From the NCBI GenBank assembly GCA_051867635.1, contig JBJDYT010000049.1, positions 1 through 19,410 of the forward strand: a DNA stretch of 19,410 nucleotides, given 5' to 3'. How positions within the stretch are numbered: position 1 is the first letter of the stretch; each line of letters opens with the position of its first letter. Both the position numbers and the translations under genes were made by a program. Below the pieces are notes generated by a model. That model made no database searches and was not told where the DNA came from. It saw nothing but the letters and a program-made list of their open reading frames with translations. Origin of the DNA: RGIG5472 sp051867635 (GTDB taxonomy: Bacteria > Bacillota > Clostridia > Oscillospirales > Oscillospiraceae). Shown in pieces: positions 7,187-14,587 of the stretch.

Positions 7187-7984
7187 ATGAAACAGGCACA
7201 TTTGGCTGGCGGAAAGAAGATCCGTTTGGCGGCGCTGGCGGCGGCGCTGCTGCTCATGGCCGGCGCGGCGGGGGAGGCCGTCCTCGCGGCCACGGGCCTG
7301 AACGTCACGCAGAACTGGGAGGCCGCCGCGGTGTATTACAGCACGCCCTGCGACGAGACAGAGACCTTCCGCATGACGGAGGAGGAATTCTGCGAGCTGA
7401 AGGTGGGGCTGGAGGAGCAGCTGGTGGTGGCCTACAGCGCGTATCTGCAGACGCTTTCCGGCGAGGCCCGCCAGGCGCTGCAGACGGCGCAGAAGTGCTG
7501 GATCGACTGCTATTACGCCTATATCGACATGCTCCGGCAGGCCTGGGACGCGCCGGTGAAGGTGGATTTCAACGTGGCGGGGAAGGAACGCCGCACCAAT
7601 ATCTACCGGGATGTGGTGCTGGTGATGCTGAGCAACCGCATCGAGGACCTGACGAGCTGGCGGGAGGGCCGCTTCGCGGGGCTGGAGGCGGCGGCCGCGG
7701 AGGAAAAGAGCGCGGAGCTGGAGGAGGCGCTGACGCAGCTGCAGGTGGACATGGGCCTGTGCCTTTATGTGACCACCGAGGACTACCGCGCGAAGATGAT
7801 GACCGCCCACCGGGCGTTTTACCGCTCCTATGACGCCGACCAGGCCCTGCTCCGCACCCTGCTGGGGGAGGAGGACGGGACCACGCTGACGGCGGAGGGC
7901 CTGCTGCAGACGCAGCGCATGAGCTATATCACTCAGCTGCACTATCAGGGCTGCCGCTTCTTCCACACCGAGCGGGAGGAATGA
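7187..7984 (+). CDS. Secreted protein with two LprI/DUF1311-like repeats
   Basis: A 265-residue protein with a signal peptide or membrane anchor (KKIRLAALAAALLLMAGAAG, residues 10-29; likely cleavage near AVLAA at 31-35). Residues about 70-118 resemble the LprI/DUF1311 family of small secreted helical proteins: a Tyr-containing helix (QLVVAYSAYLQTLSG) followed by EARQALQTAQKCWIDCYYAY, the AQ-x-x-W-x-x-x-x pattern of that family. Residues about 178-223 look like a second, more diverged copy (EDYRAKMMTAHRAFYRSYDA). Some LprI proteins inhibit lysozyme, but that cannot be transferred here. The ATG at 7187 has GGAGGA at 7173-7178. The next gene, 165 bp downstream on the same strand, is a secreted peptidase, and both products act outside the cell. 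A true function is not known. Confidence 0.6.
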   Translation: MKQAHLAGGKKIRLAALAAALLLMAGAAGEAVLAATGLNVTQNWEAAAVYYSTPCDETETFRMTEEEFCELKVGLEEQLVVAYSAYLQTLSGEARQALQTAQKCWIDCYYAYIDMLRQAWDAPVKVDFNVAGKERRTNIYRDVVLVMLSNRIEDLTSWREGRFAGLEAAAAEEKSAELEEALTQLQVDMGLCLYVTTEDYRAKMMTAHRAFYRSYDADQALLRTLLGEEDGTTLTAEGLLQTQRMSYITQLHYQGCRFFHTEREE

Positions 7985-8149
7985 TCCGCCCGGCGGGACC
8001 GCGGCCCGGAGAGGGGCTTTTTGAAAAAAGAAATAAGAATGAAAAAGAACAGGAGGTGGCTGCGCGGTCGGGAGGTTTTACCGGGACAAACATGGAACTG
8101 GTCACAAGAGGAAGTATCAACATCTACGAAGGAAAGTAAGGAGAAAAGT

Positions 8150-10486
8150 ATGAAACGAACGTTGAAATCGCTGGCATTTCCCCTGATTCTTGTGTGTATG
8201 CTGCTCTGCTTTACCATGACGGCCTCGGCGGCCGTGAATCTGAACGAGCTGAAGACGCCCGCGGAGGCCAGCAATTGGGAGAGGACCACCTCCTCTGCGG
8301 AGGTTCTGGAATTCTGCAAGACCGTGGCGGAAAACAGCGGCGGCCGCATTATTCTGGATTCCACGACCTTCAAGACGGAGGCCGGCACCCCCATCCCCTA
8401 TATGATCATCAGCGACAAGGCCCCCGCCAGCCCTGACAAGGTGCCCGCGGACAAGGCTGTGGTCTATGTGAACTGCAATATCCACTCCGGCGAGGTGGAG
8501 GGCAAGGAAGCCATGCTGATCTTCGCCCGGGAAGTGGCCCAGGGCAAGCATGACGACCTGCTGAAGGACCTGGTCGTGATCGTTGTCCCCAACAACAGCC
8601 CCGACGGCAACGACAATCTGGGCAAGAACCGCATCACCACCCAGTTTACCCCCAAGCTGGTGGGTACCCGCGCCGAGGGCAACGGTTTCAACATCAACCG
8701 CGACATGACCAAGCTGGAGACGCTCTGCGCCCGCACCATCGTCCAGCTCATGAACGACTGGAACCCCGTCCTTTTCATTGACGCTCATGCCACGGACGGC
8801 TCCTACATGCGCCATGCCATCACCTACAACTGGGGCCTGAACGCCGGCACCGACCCGGAGCTGCTGGCCTATAACCGCGACGTGTTCTGCGAGCGCGCCC
8901 TGCGGGAGGGCTCCTACCTGGCCTCCAAGGGTAAGGTGGCCGTGCCTTACGGCAACTGGGGCTACTACTACAGCGGCATCGTGGCCGACGGCTGGCGCAC
9001 CTTCGAGGACTACGCCCGCTACACCACCAACTATGCCGGCCTGCGCAACCGCCTGGCCCTGCTGCTGGAGGTCTACTCCTACGACGAGTTCTCCGTCCGT
9101 GTGGACACCCAGTATGAGTGCATCTACGGCGCGCTGCAGACCGTAGCCAAGGACAAGGAAGAGATCAAGGCCCAGATCGCCGCCGCCGACGCCCGTTCCC
9201 TGGCCCGTGCCACCAACGGCATCGACCCCGAGCGGGACATCGTGGCGCTGAACTCCGAGATGACCGTCATGGAGTTCGAGGGCAAGGACAAGCTCACCGT
9301 CATGTCCTATGAGACCGGCGAGGACGGCAAGGTCATCGGCACCCGCCTCTATGACGAGGAGGGCGACCCCTACGCCATCGTGCACGGCGACCCCGTGGAC
9401 TATGAGACCGACTACTGGGGCACCTTCGTTCCCACCGACGTGGAAGTGATGGGTGCTTACTACCTGATCGACGCCGACTGCCAGGAGTTCATCGAGACGA
9501 TGAAGTTCCACGGCGTGGAGATGGGCCAGCTGAAGAAGGATATCACCCTCAGCGCCAAGGATTACCTCTGGTATGACATCGAGTCCTACACCAGCGGCGG
9601 CGCCGTGATCGACGGCCGTCCCCGCAAGGAGTATGAGGGCCACTACCAGACCCTGGTCAGCGGCGAGTGGGCCGAGGGCGAGAAGAGCATCGTCATCCCC
9701 GCCGGCACCTACGTCATCTCCACCGCCCAGCGCTTCGGCTCCTTCGCGGCGCTGATGTGCGAGCCCGCGGCCGTGGACGGCGGCGTGGCCTGGAACTTCT
9801 TTGACGATTACTTTGATGCCAAGCCCGGCACCATGCGCGCCAACTACTCCAACACCGTGACCGCGGCGGCCGGTTCCGACAACGAGCGGGAGGAGCAGGT
9901 CTCCATCCCCATCATGAAGATCTCCGACTTCGGCACCATCAAGCAGAGCATGCTGGTCGCCAACTTCAAGGATGTGCCGGAAAACGCGTACTACTATGAC
10001 GCGGTGAATTGGGCCGTGGAGAATGAGATCACCGGCGGCAAGACCTCCACCACCTTCGCTCCCGGCGCTTCCTGCACCCGTGCGCAGGCCGTGACCTTCC
10101 TCTGGCGCGCCGCGGGCTGCCCCACCCCCAAGACCACGGAGAATCCCTTCACCGACGTGAAGAAGGACGCCTACTACTATAACGCGGTGCTTTGGGCCGT
10201 GGAGGAAGGGATCACCACGGGCAAGACCGCCACGACCTTCATGCCTGACGCGCCCGTGTCCCGCGCGCAGGCTGTGGCCTTCCTCTGGCGCGCCGAGGGC
10301 CGTCCCGCGCCCAAGGCAGCGCAGAACCCCTTCACCGATGTGAAGACGGGCGCGTACTATACCGACGCCGCGGCCTGGGCCGTGGAGGAAGGGATCACCA
10401 CGGGCAAGACCACCACGACCTTCGAGCCGGATACCACCTGCAACCGCGCGAATATCGTGACCTTCCTGTACCGCTACTATCATTGA
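8150..10486 (+). CDS. Secreted M14-family zinc metallopeptidase with three C-terminal SLH domains
   Basis: The predicted product has 778 residues. It begins with a signal peptide (MKRTLKSLAF, hydrophobic core, likely cleavage after TASA at 24-27). The catalytic domain has the M14 carboxypeptidase zinc ligands H112 and E115 in NIHSGEVEGKE, H213 in FIDAHATDG, and a candidate catalytic Glu (E307) in LLLEVYSYDEF. NNSPDGNDNLGKNR and FNINRDMTK are the substrate-binding blocks. A region of unclear fold follows (about 330-600). Residues about 604-778 are three S-layer homology repeats (FKDVPENAYYYDAVNWAVEN, FTDVKKDAYYYNAVLWAVEE, FTDVKTGAYYTDAAAWAVEE), which should bind pyruvylated wall polymers. The enzyme is therefore displayed on the cell surface, perhaps trimming peptides or peptidoglycan stems. 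ATG at 8150 is preferred over in-frame upstream starts (8021, 8039) because TAAGGAGA precedes it and the signal peptide begins there. Confidence 0.85.
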   Translation: MKRTLKSLAFPLILVCMLLCFTMTASAAVNLNELKTPAEASNWERTTSSAEVLEFCKTVAENSGGRIILDSTTFKTEAGTPIPYMIISDKAPASPDKVPADKAVVYVNCNIHSGEVEGKEAMLIFAREVAQGKHDDLLKDLVVIVVPNNSPDGNDNLGKNRITTQFTPKLVGTRAEGNGFNINRDMTKLETLCARTIVQLMNDWNPVLFIDAHATDGSYMRHAITYNWGLNAGTDPELLAYNRDVFCERALREGSYLASKGKVAVPYGNWGYYYSGIVADGWRTFEDYARYTTNYAGLRNRLALLLEVYSYDEFSVRVDTQYECIYGALQTVAKDKEEIKAQIAAADARSLARATNGIDPERDIVALNSEMTVMEFEGKDKLTVMSYETGEDGKVIGTRLYDEEGDPYAIVHGDPVDYETDYWGTFVPTDVEVMGAYYLIDADCQEFIETMKFHGVEMGQLKKDITLSAKDYLWYDIESYTSGGAVIDGRPRKEYEGHYQTLVSGEWAEGEKSIVIPAGTYVISTAQRFGSFAALMCEPAAVDGGVAWNFFDDYFDAKPGTMRANYSNTVTAAAGSDNEREEQVSIPIMKISDFGTIKQSMLVANFKDVPENAYYYDAVNWAVENEITGGKTSTTFAPGASCTRAQAVTFLWRAAGCPTPKTTENPFTDVKKDAYYYNAVLWAVEEGITTGKTATTFMPDAPVSRAQAVAFLWRAEGRPAPKAAQNPFTDVKTGAYYTDAAAWAVEEGITTGKTTTTFEPDTTCNRANIVTFLYRYYH

Positions 10487-10534
10487 TGACGGCGGGCAGG
10501 GCCCGCACAGCGCAGGACCCATAGCAGCATAATA

Positions 10535-10570
10535 AAAGAGGCGGAGCCGCAGGGCTCCGCCTCTTTTTCT
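10535..10570. terminator. Bidirectional terminator after the SLH peptidase gene
   Basis: A perfect 14-bp stem (AAAGAGGCGGAGCC at 10535-10548 with GGCTCCGCCTCTTT at 10553-10566) and GCAG loop are followed by T on the plus strand. The minus strand also ends in CTCTTTTATT, so it can end the sigma-exporter operon that converges from the right. I see no other clear terminator for that operon. Confidence 0.9.
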
Positions 10571-10578
10571 GTCTGCCG

Positions 10579-10623
10579 CTATTCCGTCTCCGCGGCTGTC
10601 GCGGCGAACTGCCGCCCGGTGTG
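10579..10623 (-). pseudogene. C-terminal scrap of a polysaccharide deacetylase gene
   Basis: On the minus strand the 14 codons HTGRQFAATAAETE plus a TAG stop match the end of the deacetylase remnant at 17789-18046 (HTGRQFAASTTENE). At DNA level 10575-10624 and 17785-17834 agree at 43 of 50 positions, with the last 24 bp identical. Upstream codons in the same frame show no resemblance to the family, so only the 3' tip of a former gene remains. The segment from 10624 to 10765 contains nothing else that I recognise. Confidence 0.6.
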
Positions 10624-10765
10624 GCGGCTGGGGGCCTGGAAAGGGGAGAGTCGTCTTCCGAAGACCTGGCGCAGACAGCCGGGCTCTCCTCTTTGCCGTG
10701 CTGTCAAACCCGCTGCAGGCCCTCGTGGGGGGATTGCAGGCGCTGCACCGGGAAAGGCCAGGGGA

Positions 10766-11185
10766 TCAGGCGGGGACCTGCCCCTCCTTGCTCCGGAGCA
10801 GCTCGATCAGAGAAGTGGCAAAGACCACGATGGCGGCGCCTTTGCCCCAGAGAGCGGTGACCTGGCAGCGCATGCCCTCGGCGGCGCAGACGCCGATGAG
10901 ACTGCTGAACACCAGGAACAGGACGACGGCGGCAACGGCGTTCACCGCCATCAGGCCCTTGTGCCCCTTCTTTACCAGAAGCGCCGTGACCGCGGCTGCC
11001 AGCATGATGACGGCGACGCCCATGGCCGCCTGCCCGGCATAGTGGCACTTCATGGGCGCTTCGTTGCCATTGGCCAGCTCCAGCAGCTTGCCGCAGACAG
11101 GCGCCCAGAGCTTGACGGCGCCAAGCACGCAGGCGGCGGCGGCTGCCTGCAGCGCGATAAGAACGTTGCTCAGTTTGGTTTTCAT
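10766..11185 (-). CDS. DUF4418 family membrane protein
   Basis: A 139-residue protein with four predicted membrane helices (about 8-28, 52-71, 78-100 and 115-131). It carries the family's cysteine signatures PMKCHYAGQA (C47, H48) after the first helix and GVCAAEGMRC (C100, C107) after the third, both likely on the same outer face. The biochemical role of DUF4418 proteins is unknown to me; the paired Cys/His/Met residues could bind a metal or form disulfides, which is inference. It is the last gene of the sigma factor-exporter operon, 15 bp after the ATPase stop, with a strong AGGAGG before its ATG. Co-transcription with an FtsX-type exporter suggests that it is an accessory membrane subunit or helps handle the same substrate or stress. 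Confidence 0.78.
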   Translation of the reverse strand: MKTKLSNVLIALQAAAAACVLGAVKLWAPVCGKLLELANGNEAPMKCHYAGQAAMGVAVIMLAAAVTALLVKKGHKGLMAVNAVAAVVLFLVFSSLIGVCAAEGMRCQVTALWGKGAAIVVFATSLIELLRSKEGQVPA

Positions 11186-11200
11186 AGGTTTATCCTCCTT

Positions 11201-11866
11201 TTATTCCTTGATATCTATCAGGACCCCGTCCTCCAGCCGGCAGCGCCGGGTGGCCATTCCTGCCCAGCGGCTGTTGTGGGTGACCATCACAACGGCAGTA
11301 CCCTTCCGGGTCTGCTCTTTCAGGATCCGGATGACCTCTTCAGACCAGCGCTCATCCAGATCGTTGGTGGGTTCGTCCGCCAGGACCAGCACGGGGTCGT
11401 GGATCAGCGCCCGGGCCGCCATGGCGCGGCGGCGCTGGCCGCCGGAGAGCTGATGGGGGAAGAAGCCGGCGCGGTCCTCCAGACCGAACTGGTACAGCAG
11501 CTCCTCCACCTGTTTGAGGTCCTTTTTGCCGCAGACGCTCTGGGCAAAGAGCAGGTTCTCCCGGAGGGTCAGCGCCTGTATCATGGCGCTGTCCTGAAAC
11601 ATGAAGCCGATCTTCCTTGCCCGGAGGGTGGACTTTTCCTCGTCGCTGCATTGGGATACGTCCCTGCCCTCAAAGAGGTATGTCCCTTCATCGCTCTGGA
11701 GCAGGGTGCCCATCACATACAGCAGCGTGCTCTTGCCGATGCCGGAGGGACCCTCCACGGCGATAAAATCGCCCGGCTCCACGGTGAGGGTGATATCCTT
11801 CAGCGGGGTGACGGTCTCCCCCATGCGGTAGTCCTTACGAATATGTTCCAGCCTGCAGATCTCCAT
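11201..11866 (-). CDS. ABC exporter ATP-binding protein (MacB/LolD type)
   Basis: A 221-residue nucleotide-binding subunit with all motifs intact: Walker A GPSGIGKST (39-47), Q-loop Q91 in GFMFQDS, signature LSGGQRRR (140-147), Walker B VLVLADEP (D164, E165), D-loop NDLD and switch His197 in VMVTHNS. Its size and sequence place it with the LolD/MacB/FtsE-like ATPases, which pair with FtsX-type permeases and work by mechanotransmission rather than by a classic transport channel. The ATG follows the permease stop by a single base, with GAGAGGTGAAC inside the permease 3' end as ribosome site, so the two are tightly coupled. It energises the permease at 11868-13073. Confidence 0.93.
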   Translation of the reverse strand: MEICRLEHIRKDYRMGETVTPLKDITLTVEPGDFIAVEGPSGIGKSTLLYVMGTLLQSDEGTYLFEGRDVSQCSDEEKSTLRARKIGFMFQDSAMIQALTLRENLLFAQSVCGKKDLKQVEELLYQFGLEDRAGFFPHQLSGGQRRRAMAARALIHDPVLVLADEPTNDLDERWSEEVIRILKEQTRKGTAVVMVTHNSRWAGMATRRCRLEDGVLIDIKE

Positions 11867-11867
11867 A

Positions 11868-13073
11868 TCAGTTCACCTCTCCCTGTGTAATGGCGGCCTG
11901 GGGGTCCATGGACGCGCTCTTCCAGGCGGGGAAAACGGCGGCGGCAAAGCCCAGCAGGCCCGCGAGCGCCACGCCTGCCGCGCCGCAGAGCAGCGCCAGA
12001 GGAGCGGACCAGACGGACGGGGACAGCCTGAACGCCGCTTTCAGCATTTCTATCACGGGGTCCATGCACAGCAGGGCGACGCCGCTGCCCAGCAGTCCGC
12101 CTATGAGCGCCATGGTGCAGGTCTCGCCGATGATGAGGCCGAAGACCTGGCCTTTCTTCAGGCCGATGGCGCGCAGCAGGCCGATCTCCTTTTTCCGCTC
12201 CCTGGCGAGAGCGTTGAAGCGGCCCACCAGGGACAGCGCGGCGATCAGCAGGGAGGCCGCCCAGAGGGCGAACATCACCTGCATGGTCACCTCCAGCTGG
12301 CTCTGGAGAGAAGAGATGGTGTCTCCGGTCAGCAGGCACTTGGCATCCATGCCGGAATCCTCCACCTGCTTGGCAAAGGCCTCCGGATCCACGCCGTCGG
12401 CCAACTTGATCATGATGACGGAAATGTAGTCATGGGGGTCCTTGTCCTGCCAGTCTTGGCTGAGGACGTCGGATTCGAGACACATATCCTGCGCCGTATG
12501 CAAGTCCATAAAAATGGTGCTGTCCATGCCGGTGCCGGTGGGCTGCAGCATGCTGACCACCCGGAACTTTTTTCCCAGCACCAGATAGTTATAGCCCACC
12601 AGGTCGTCGTCCTCAAAATTGCGGCCCACGATCAGCTCCTCCGCTGTGATGCCGTCCTGGCTGTCCTTGTCCAGATAGGGCTTGAGGATGAAGTCCGTGG
12701 CGGAATCATAGCCGATGATCCGGGCCTCCTCGCCGGGTTCGCAGCAGGACAGCGCCAGCGTCTGGCAGTAAAACTGCGGGGTCATGGCGGCCACGCCCTC
12801 CAGCTGCTTTGCCTGCTCGATGACCTCAGCCGGCATATAGATGTTCTCCGGAATGGCGGTAAACAGCAGGTCGCTGCCGTCCGCAGAGGCGTACTGGGGG
12901 ATGAGGACCGCGTCCGCACCCAGCCGCTCCCGGCTCAGGGCCAGGCCCTGATTCACGGTCTGAAACACACCCAGGACCATGACGAACACCATGACCGTCA
13001 GCATGGTGATGGTGATCGTCAGCAGCGACTGGTTTCGCCTTCGGGTGATGTTTTTCCAAATCAGCATCAGCAT
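11868..13073 (-). CDS. FtsX/MacB-like ABC permease
   Basis: A 401-residue permease with the MacB topology: one helix near the N-terminus (about 17-37), a large extracytoplasmic domain (about 40-275), then three helices. The last part contains the family block EIGLLRAIGLKKGQVFGLII and ends with AWKSASMDPQAAITQGEVN, the usual coupling end (P..A...GE). Such proteins export or extract lipids, peptides or siderophores, or transmit signals across the membrane. The substrate here is unknown. ATG at 13071-13073 is chosen for AAAGGAGA 7 nt upstream; a second Met is two codons on. It lies 15 bp after the anti-sigma gene, so its expression should follow the sigma factor. Confidence 0.9.
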   Translation of the reverse strand: MLMLIWKNITRRRNQSLLTITITMLTVMVFVMVLGVFQTVNQGLALSRERLGADAVLIPQYASADGSDLLFTAIPENIYMPAEVIEQAKQLEGVAAMTPQFYCQTLALSCCEPGEEARIIGYDSATDFILKPYLDKDSQDGITAEELIVGRNFEDDDLVGYNYLVLGKKFRVVSMLQPTGTGMDSTIFMDLHTAQDMCLESDVLSQDWQDKDPHDYISVIMIKLADGVDPEAFAKQVEDSGMDAKCLLTGDTISSLQSQLEVTMQVMFALWAASLLIAALSLVGRFNALARERKKEIGLLRAIGLKKGQVFGLIIGETCTMALIGGLLGSGVALLCMDPVIEMLKAAFRLSPSVWSAPLALLCGAAGVALAGLLGFAAAVFPAWKSASMDPQAAITQGEVN

Positions 13074-13088
13074 ATCGCTTTCTCCTTT

Positions 13089-13790
13089 TTACTCTCTGCA
13101 GAAATTTCCCGCCGTCTTCTGCTGTACCAGCGCCCGGATATCCTCTTTGGGCAGAAGCGCCGCGTCCTCCACTGTGATATCCGGGTCCGTTTTCAGCAGC
13201 TCCTGCCACGCCAGATACCGGGGGATGCACAGGCCTGCAGCCCGGGCCGCTCTTACGGTCTCCCTGTCCGCCTGGCAGTAGAGGACGTTTTCCTCCTCCG
13301 CCAGAGCGTAGGCCCGGCAGACCACCTTGCCCAGCATGGTTTCCGCATGGGCCTCGCTACCTCCGCCCACCACGGTGATGGCGATCATGCTGCCGCCGTC
13401 CAGATAGGGCGCGAGACCGTCGCTGAGCAGGATCCGCTGCATGGCCTCGTCATAGGGCATGCCCGCCACGCTGACCTGCTGTGCCAGAGCCCGGCCGTCC
13501 TCGTTCAGCCCCTGCAGCGCGATGACCCGGTCCAGTACATTGACCTGCAGCTCGATAGACGGGTTGATATCCAGACCGATGCTGGCTGCCGGCAGGAACC
13601 AGAGCCCCGCGCCGGCGAGAAGGAGTACCATCGCCGCCAGGCACCCGGTCAGACGGCTGCGGCAGCGGCGGCGCTGCAGGGTGTTTCTGCCGTAATCAAA
13701 GGTCTTCCGGCACACATACGCCCGGGTCTCCCGTTTCAGGCGCTCCGGCGCCCGGATGGGGTCGAAAGCGGTCTTTATGCTATCCTTCAT
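13089..13790 (-). CDS. Membrane anti-sigma factor with RsgI-like extracellular domain
   Basis: A 233-residue single-pass protein. Residues 1-45 form a basic cytoplasmic part (IKTAFDPIRAPERLKRET) that would bind the sigma factor. One helix spans about 47-69. Directly outside the membrane is IGLDINPSIELQVNVLDRVI (71-90) followed by GLNEDG, the hallmark of the RsgI-like domain found in anti-sigma-I factors, here joined to an ECF-type rather than a SigI-type partner. The C-terminal part (about 150-233) is helical with no recognised ligand-binding module. The start overlaps the sigma gene by 11 bp with GGGAGGTG upstream, so the two proteins should be made in matched amounts. A signal sensed outside would release the sigma factor, possibly by proteolysis or autocleavage as in RsgI proteins; that is inference. 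Confidence 0.8.
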   Translation of the reverse strand: MKDSIKTAFDPIRAPERLKRETRAYVCRKTFDYGRNTLQRRRCRSRLTGCLAAMVLLLAGAGLWFLPAASIGLDINPSIELQVNVLDRVIALQGLNEDGRALAQQVSVAGMPYDEAMQRILLSDGLAPYLDGGSMIAITVVGGGSEAHAETMLGKVVCRAYALAEEENVLYCQADRETVRAARAAGLCIPRYLAWQELLKTDPDITVEDAALLPKEDIRALVQQKTAGNFCRE

Positions 13791-14265
13791 CGTTCACACC
13801 TCCCAGCAACCTCCGCAGCAGCTCCTTCGCCCGGAACAGATGGGTATAGACGGTATTGGGATTCTTTCGCAGGATCCGGGCGATCTCCGGCGCCGTATAG
13901 CCTTCATAATAGTGCAGGTACACCACTTGGCGGTACGCCTTCGGCAGCGACCAGACCGCCTCCAGCACGGCGTACTGCCCGCCTGTGATCTCCGGCGCGC
14001 AGGCGCTCATTTCCTCCAGGGAAATGGTGCGCCTCCGGGAAAAGCTCTTCAGCAGGTCCCGGCAGGCGTTGAGCGTGACCCGGATGAGCCAGGCCTTCTC
14101 GTGCTCGGCGCTCTCAAACCGCCGGCTGCTAAGGGCGTATTTCAAGAACACCGTCTGAAAGATGTCCTCCGCGTCCGCGCTGTTTTTCAGATTCACCGTA
14201 CACAGCCGCAGGACCATGTCAGCGTACCGCTCCACAGCACTGTTCACTTCCTGTTCGCTGCGCAT
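13780..14265 (-). CDS. ECF-family RNA polymerase sigma factor
   Basis: A 161-residue sigma-70-type factor with only regions 2 and 4. Region 2 (about 10-75) has DAEDIFQTVFLKYA at 31-44 and the AWLIRVTLNACRDLLKS promoter-melting helix. Region 4 (about 98-150) has LPKAYRQVVYLHYYEGYTAP and EIARILRKNPNTVYTHLFRA, the helix-turn-helix for the -35 element. It heads the operon with its cognate anti-sigma factor, permease, ATPase and DUF4418 gene. ATG at 14263-14265 has AAAGGA 8 nt upstream. Genes in the same operon are the most likely targets, by autoregulation, as is normal for ECF factors. Confidence 0.94.
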   Translation of the reverse strand: MRSEQEVNSAVERYADMVLRLCTVNLKNSADAEDIFQTVFLKYALSSRRFESAEHEKAWLIRVTLNACRDLLKSFSRRRTISLEEMSACAPEITGGQYAVLEAVWSLPKAYRQVVYLHYYEGYTAPEIARILRKNPNTVYTHLFRAKELLRRLLGGVNDEG

Positions 14266-14354
14266 AGGCGATCCTTTCCGCGGGCCGATCCAAAGCGCAG
14301 AATCGACCTATCTGCTCATAATACGACTGAAAACCCGAAATCCATTCAGCTGTC

Positions 14355-14384
14355 AGCATACCATTGGAAAAATATCCTGTCCAA
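14355..14384 (-). promoter_or_regulatory. Candidate vegetative promoter of the sigma-exporter operon with overlapping inverted repeat
   Basis: On the minus strand TTGGAC (14384-14379) and TATGCT (14360-14355) are 18 nt apart. An inverted repeat ATTGGA (14363-14368) / TCCAAT (14380-14385) with an 11-nt gap overlaps the -35 and the spacer and could be a repressor site. An ECF-type promoter would be expected as well. The run GTCGTATTATG near 14318-14328 (minus strand) has a CGTAT core like some ECF -10 elements, but I could not pair it convincingly. Confidence 0.4.
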
Positions 14385-14388
14385 TCGG

Positions 14389-14446
14389 ATGCTTCTATAG
14401 CTGGCAGGGCCAATCAGACTATCAATAAATCTGGGCCTATAAGCAT
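14389..14446. other. Long imperfect stem-loop in the divergent intergenic region
   Basis: Nested complementary blocks are visible: ATGCT + TATA (14389-14399) with TATA + AGCAT (14438-14446), GGCC (14408-14411) with GGCC (14434-14437), and CAGA (14415-14418) with TCTG (14430-14433), leaving an AT-rich loop. It lies between the two predicted divergent promoters (14384 and 14509). The rest of 14266-14587 is an AT-rich divergent promoter region without a recognisable gene. Confidence 0.35.
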
Positions 14447-14508
14447 AATCTTTCACATAATTTATCGGATTTTGTAATTTTGGGGACGTTTTTATCCAAT
14501 TTCCGTAT

Positions 14509-14538
14509 TTAACTATCCCGCCGTTCTTATGGTATAAT
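14509..14538 (+). promoter_or_regulatory. Predicted promoter of the NitT/TauT-type importer
   Basis: A consensus TATAAT at 14533-14538 is preceded by TTAACT at 14509-14514 with an 18-nt spacer. The predicted leader is about 43 nt, too short for a riboswitch. AGGAG at 14574-14578 is the ribosome site for the ATG at 14588. Confidence 0.6.
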
Positions 14539-14587
14539 GGCGAAGCTATGAGCTGTAAAAATATGTATTCTGACAGGAGTGAGCGGA

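Noticed and set aside
6769..7833. 354-codon plus-strand ORF across the intergenic region
   Set aside because: The second half is a frame-shifted shadow of the LprI-like gene with Gly/Arg-rich low-complexity sequence, and the first half contains the terminator hairpins.
7985..8030. Possible terminator after the LprI-like gene (GC-rich run followed by TTTTT near 8020)
   Set aside because: Only about four base pairs can form next to the T run, so I could not support a terminator; the two secreted-protein genes may be co-transcribed.
8092..8139. 15-codon ORF ending in the TAAGGAG ribosome site of the M14 gene (possible leader peptide)
   Set aside because: Its own ribosome site (GGAGG at 8071-8075) is 16 nt away, the sequence is unremarkable and there is no attenuator hairpin; chance is the simpler explanation.
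14539..14587. TPP or other riboswitch before the NMT1-like importer
   Set aside because: The leader after the predicted promoter is only about 43 nt, lacks the conserved CUGAGA-type core and cannot fold into a known riboswitch.
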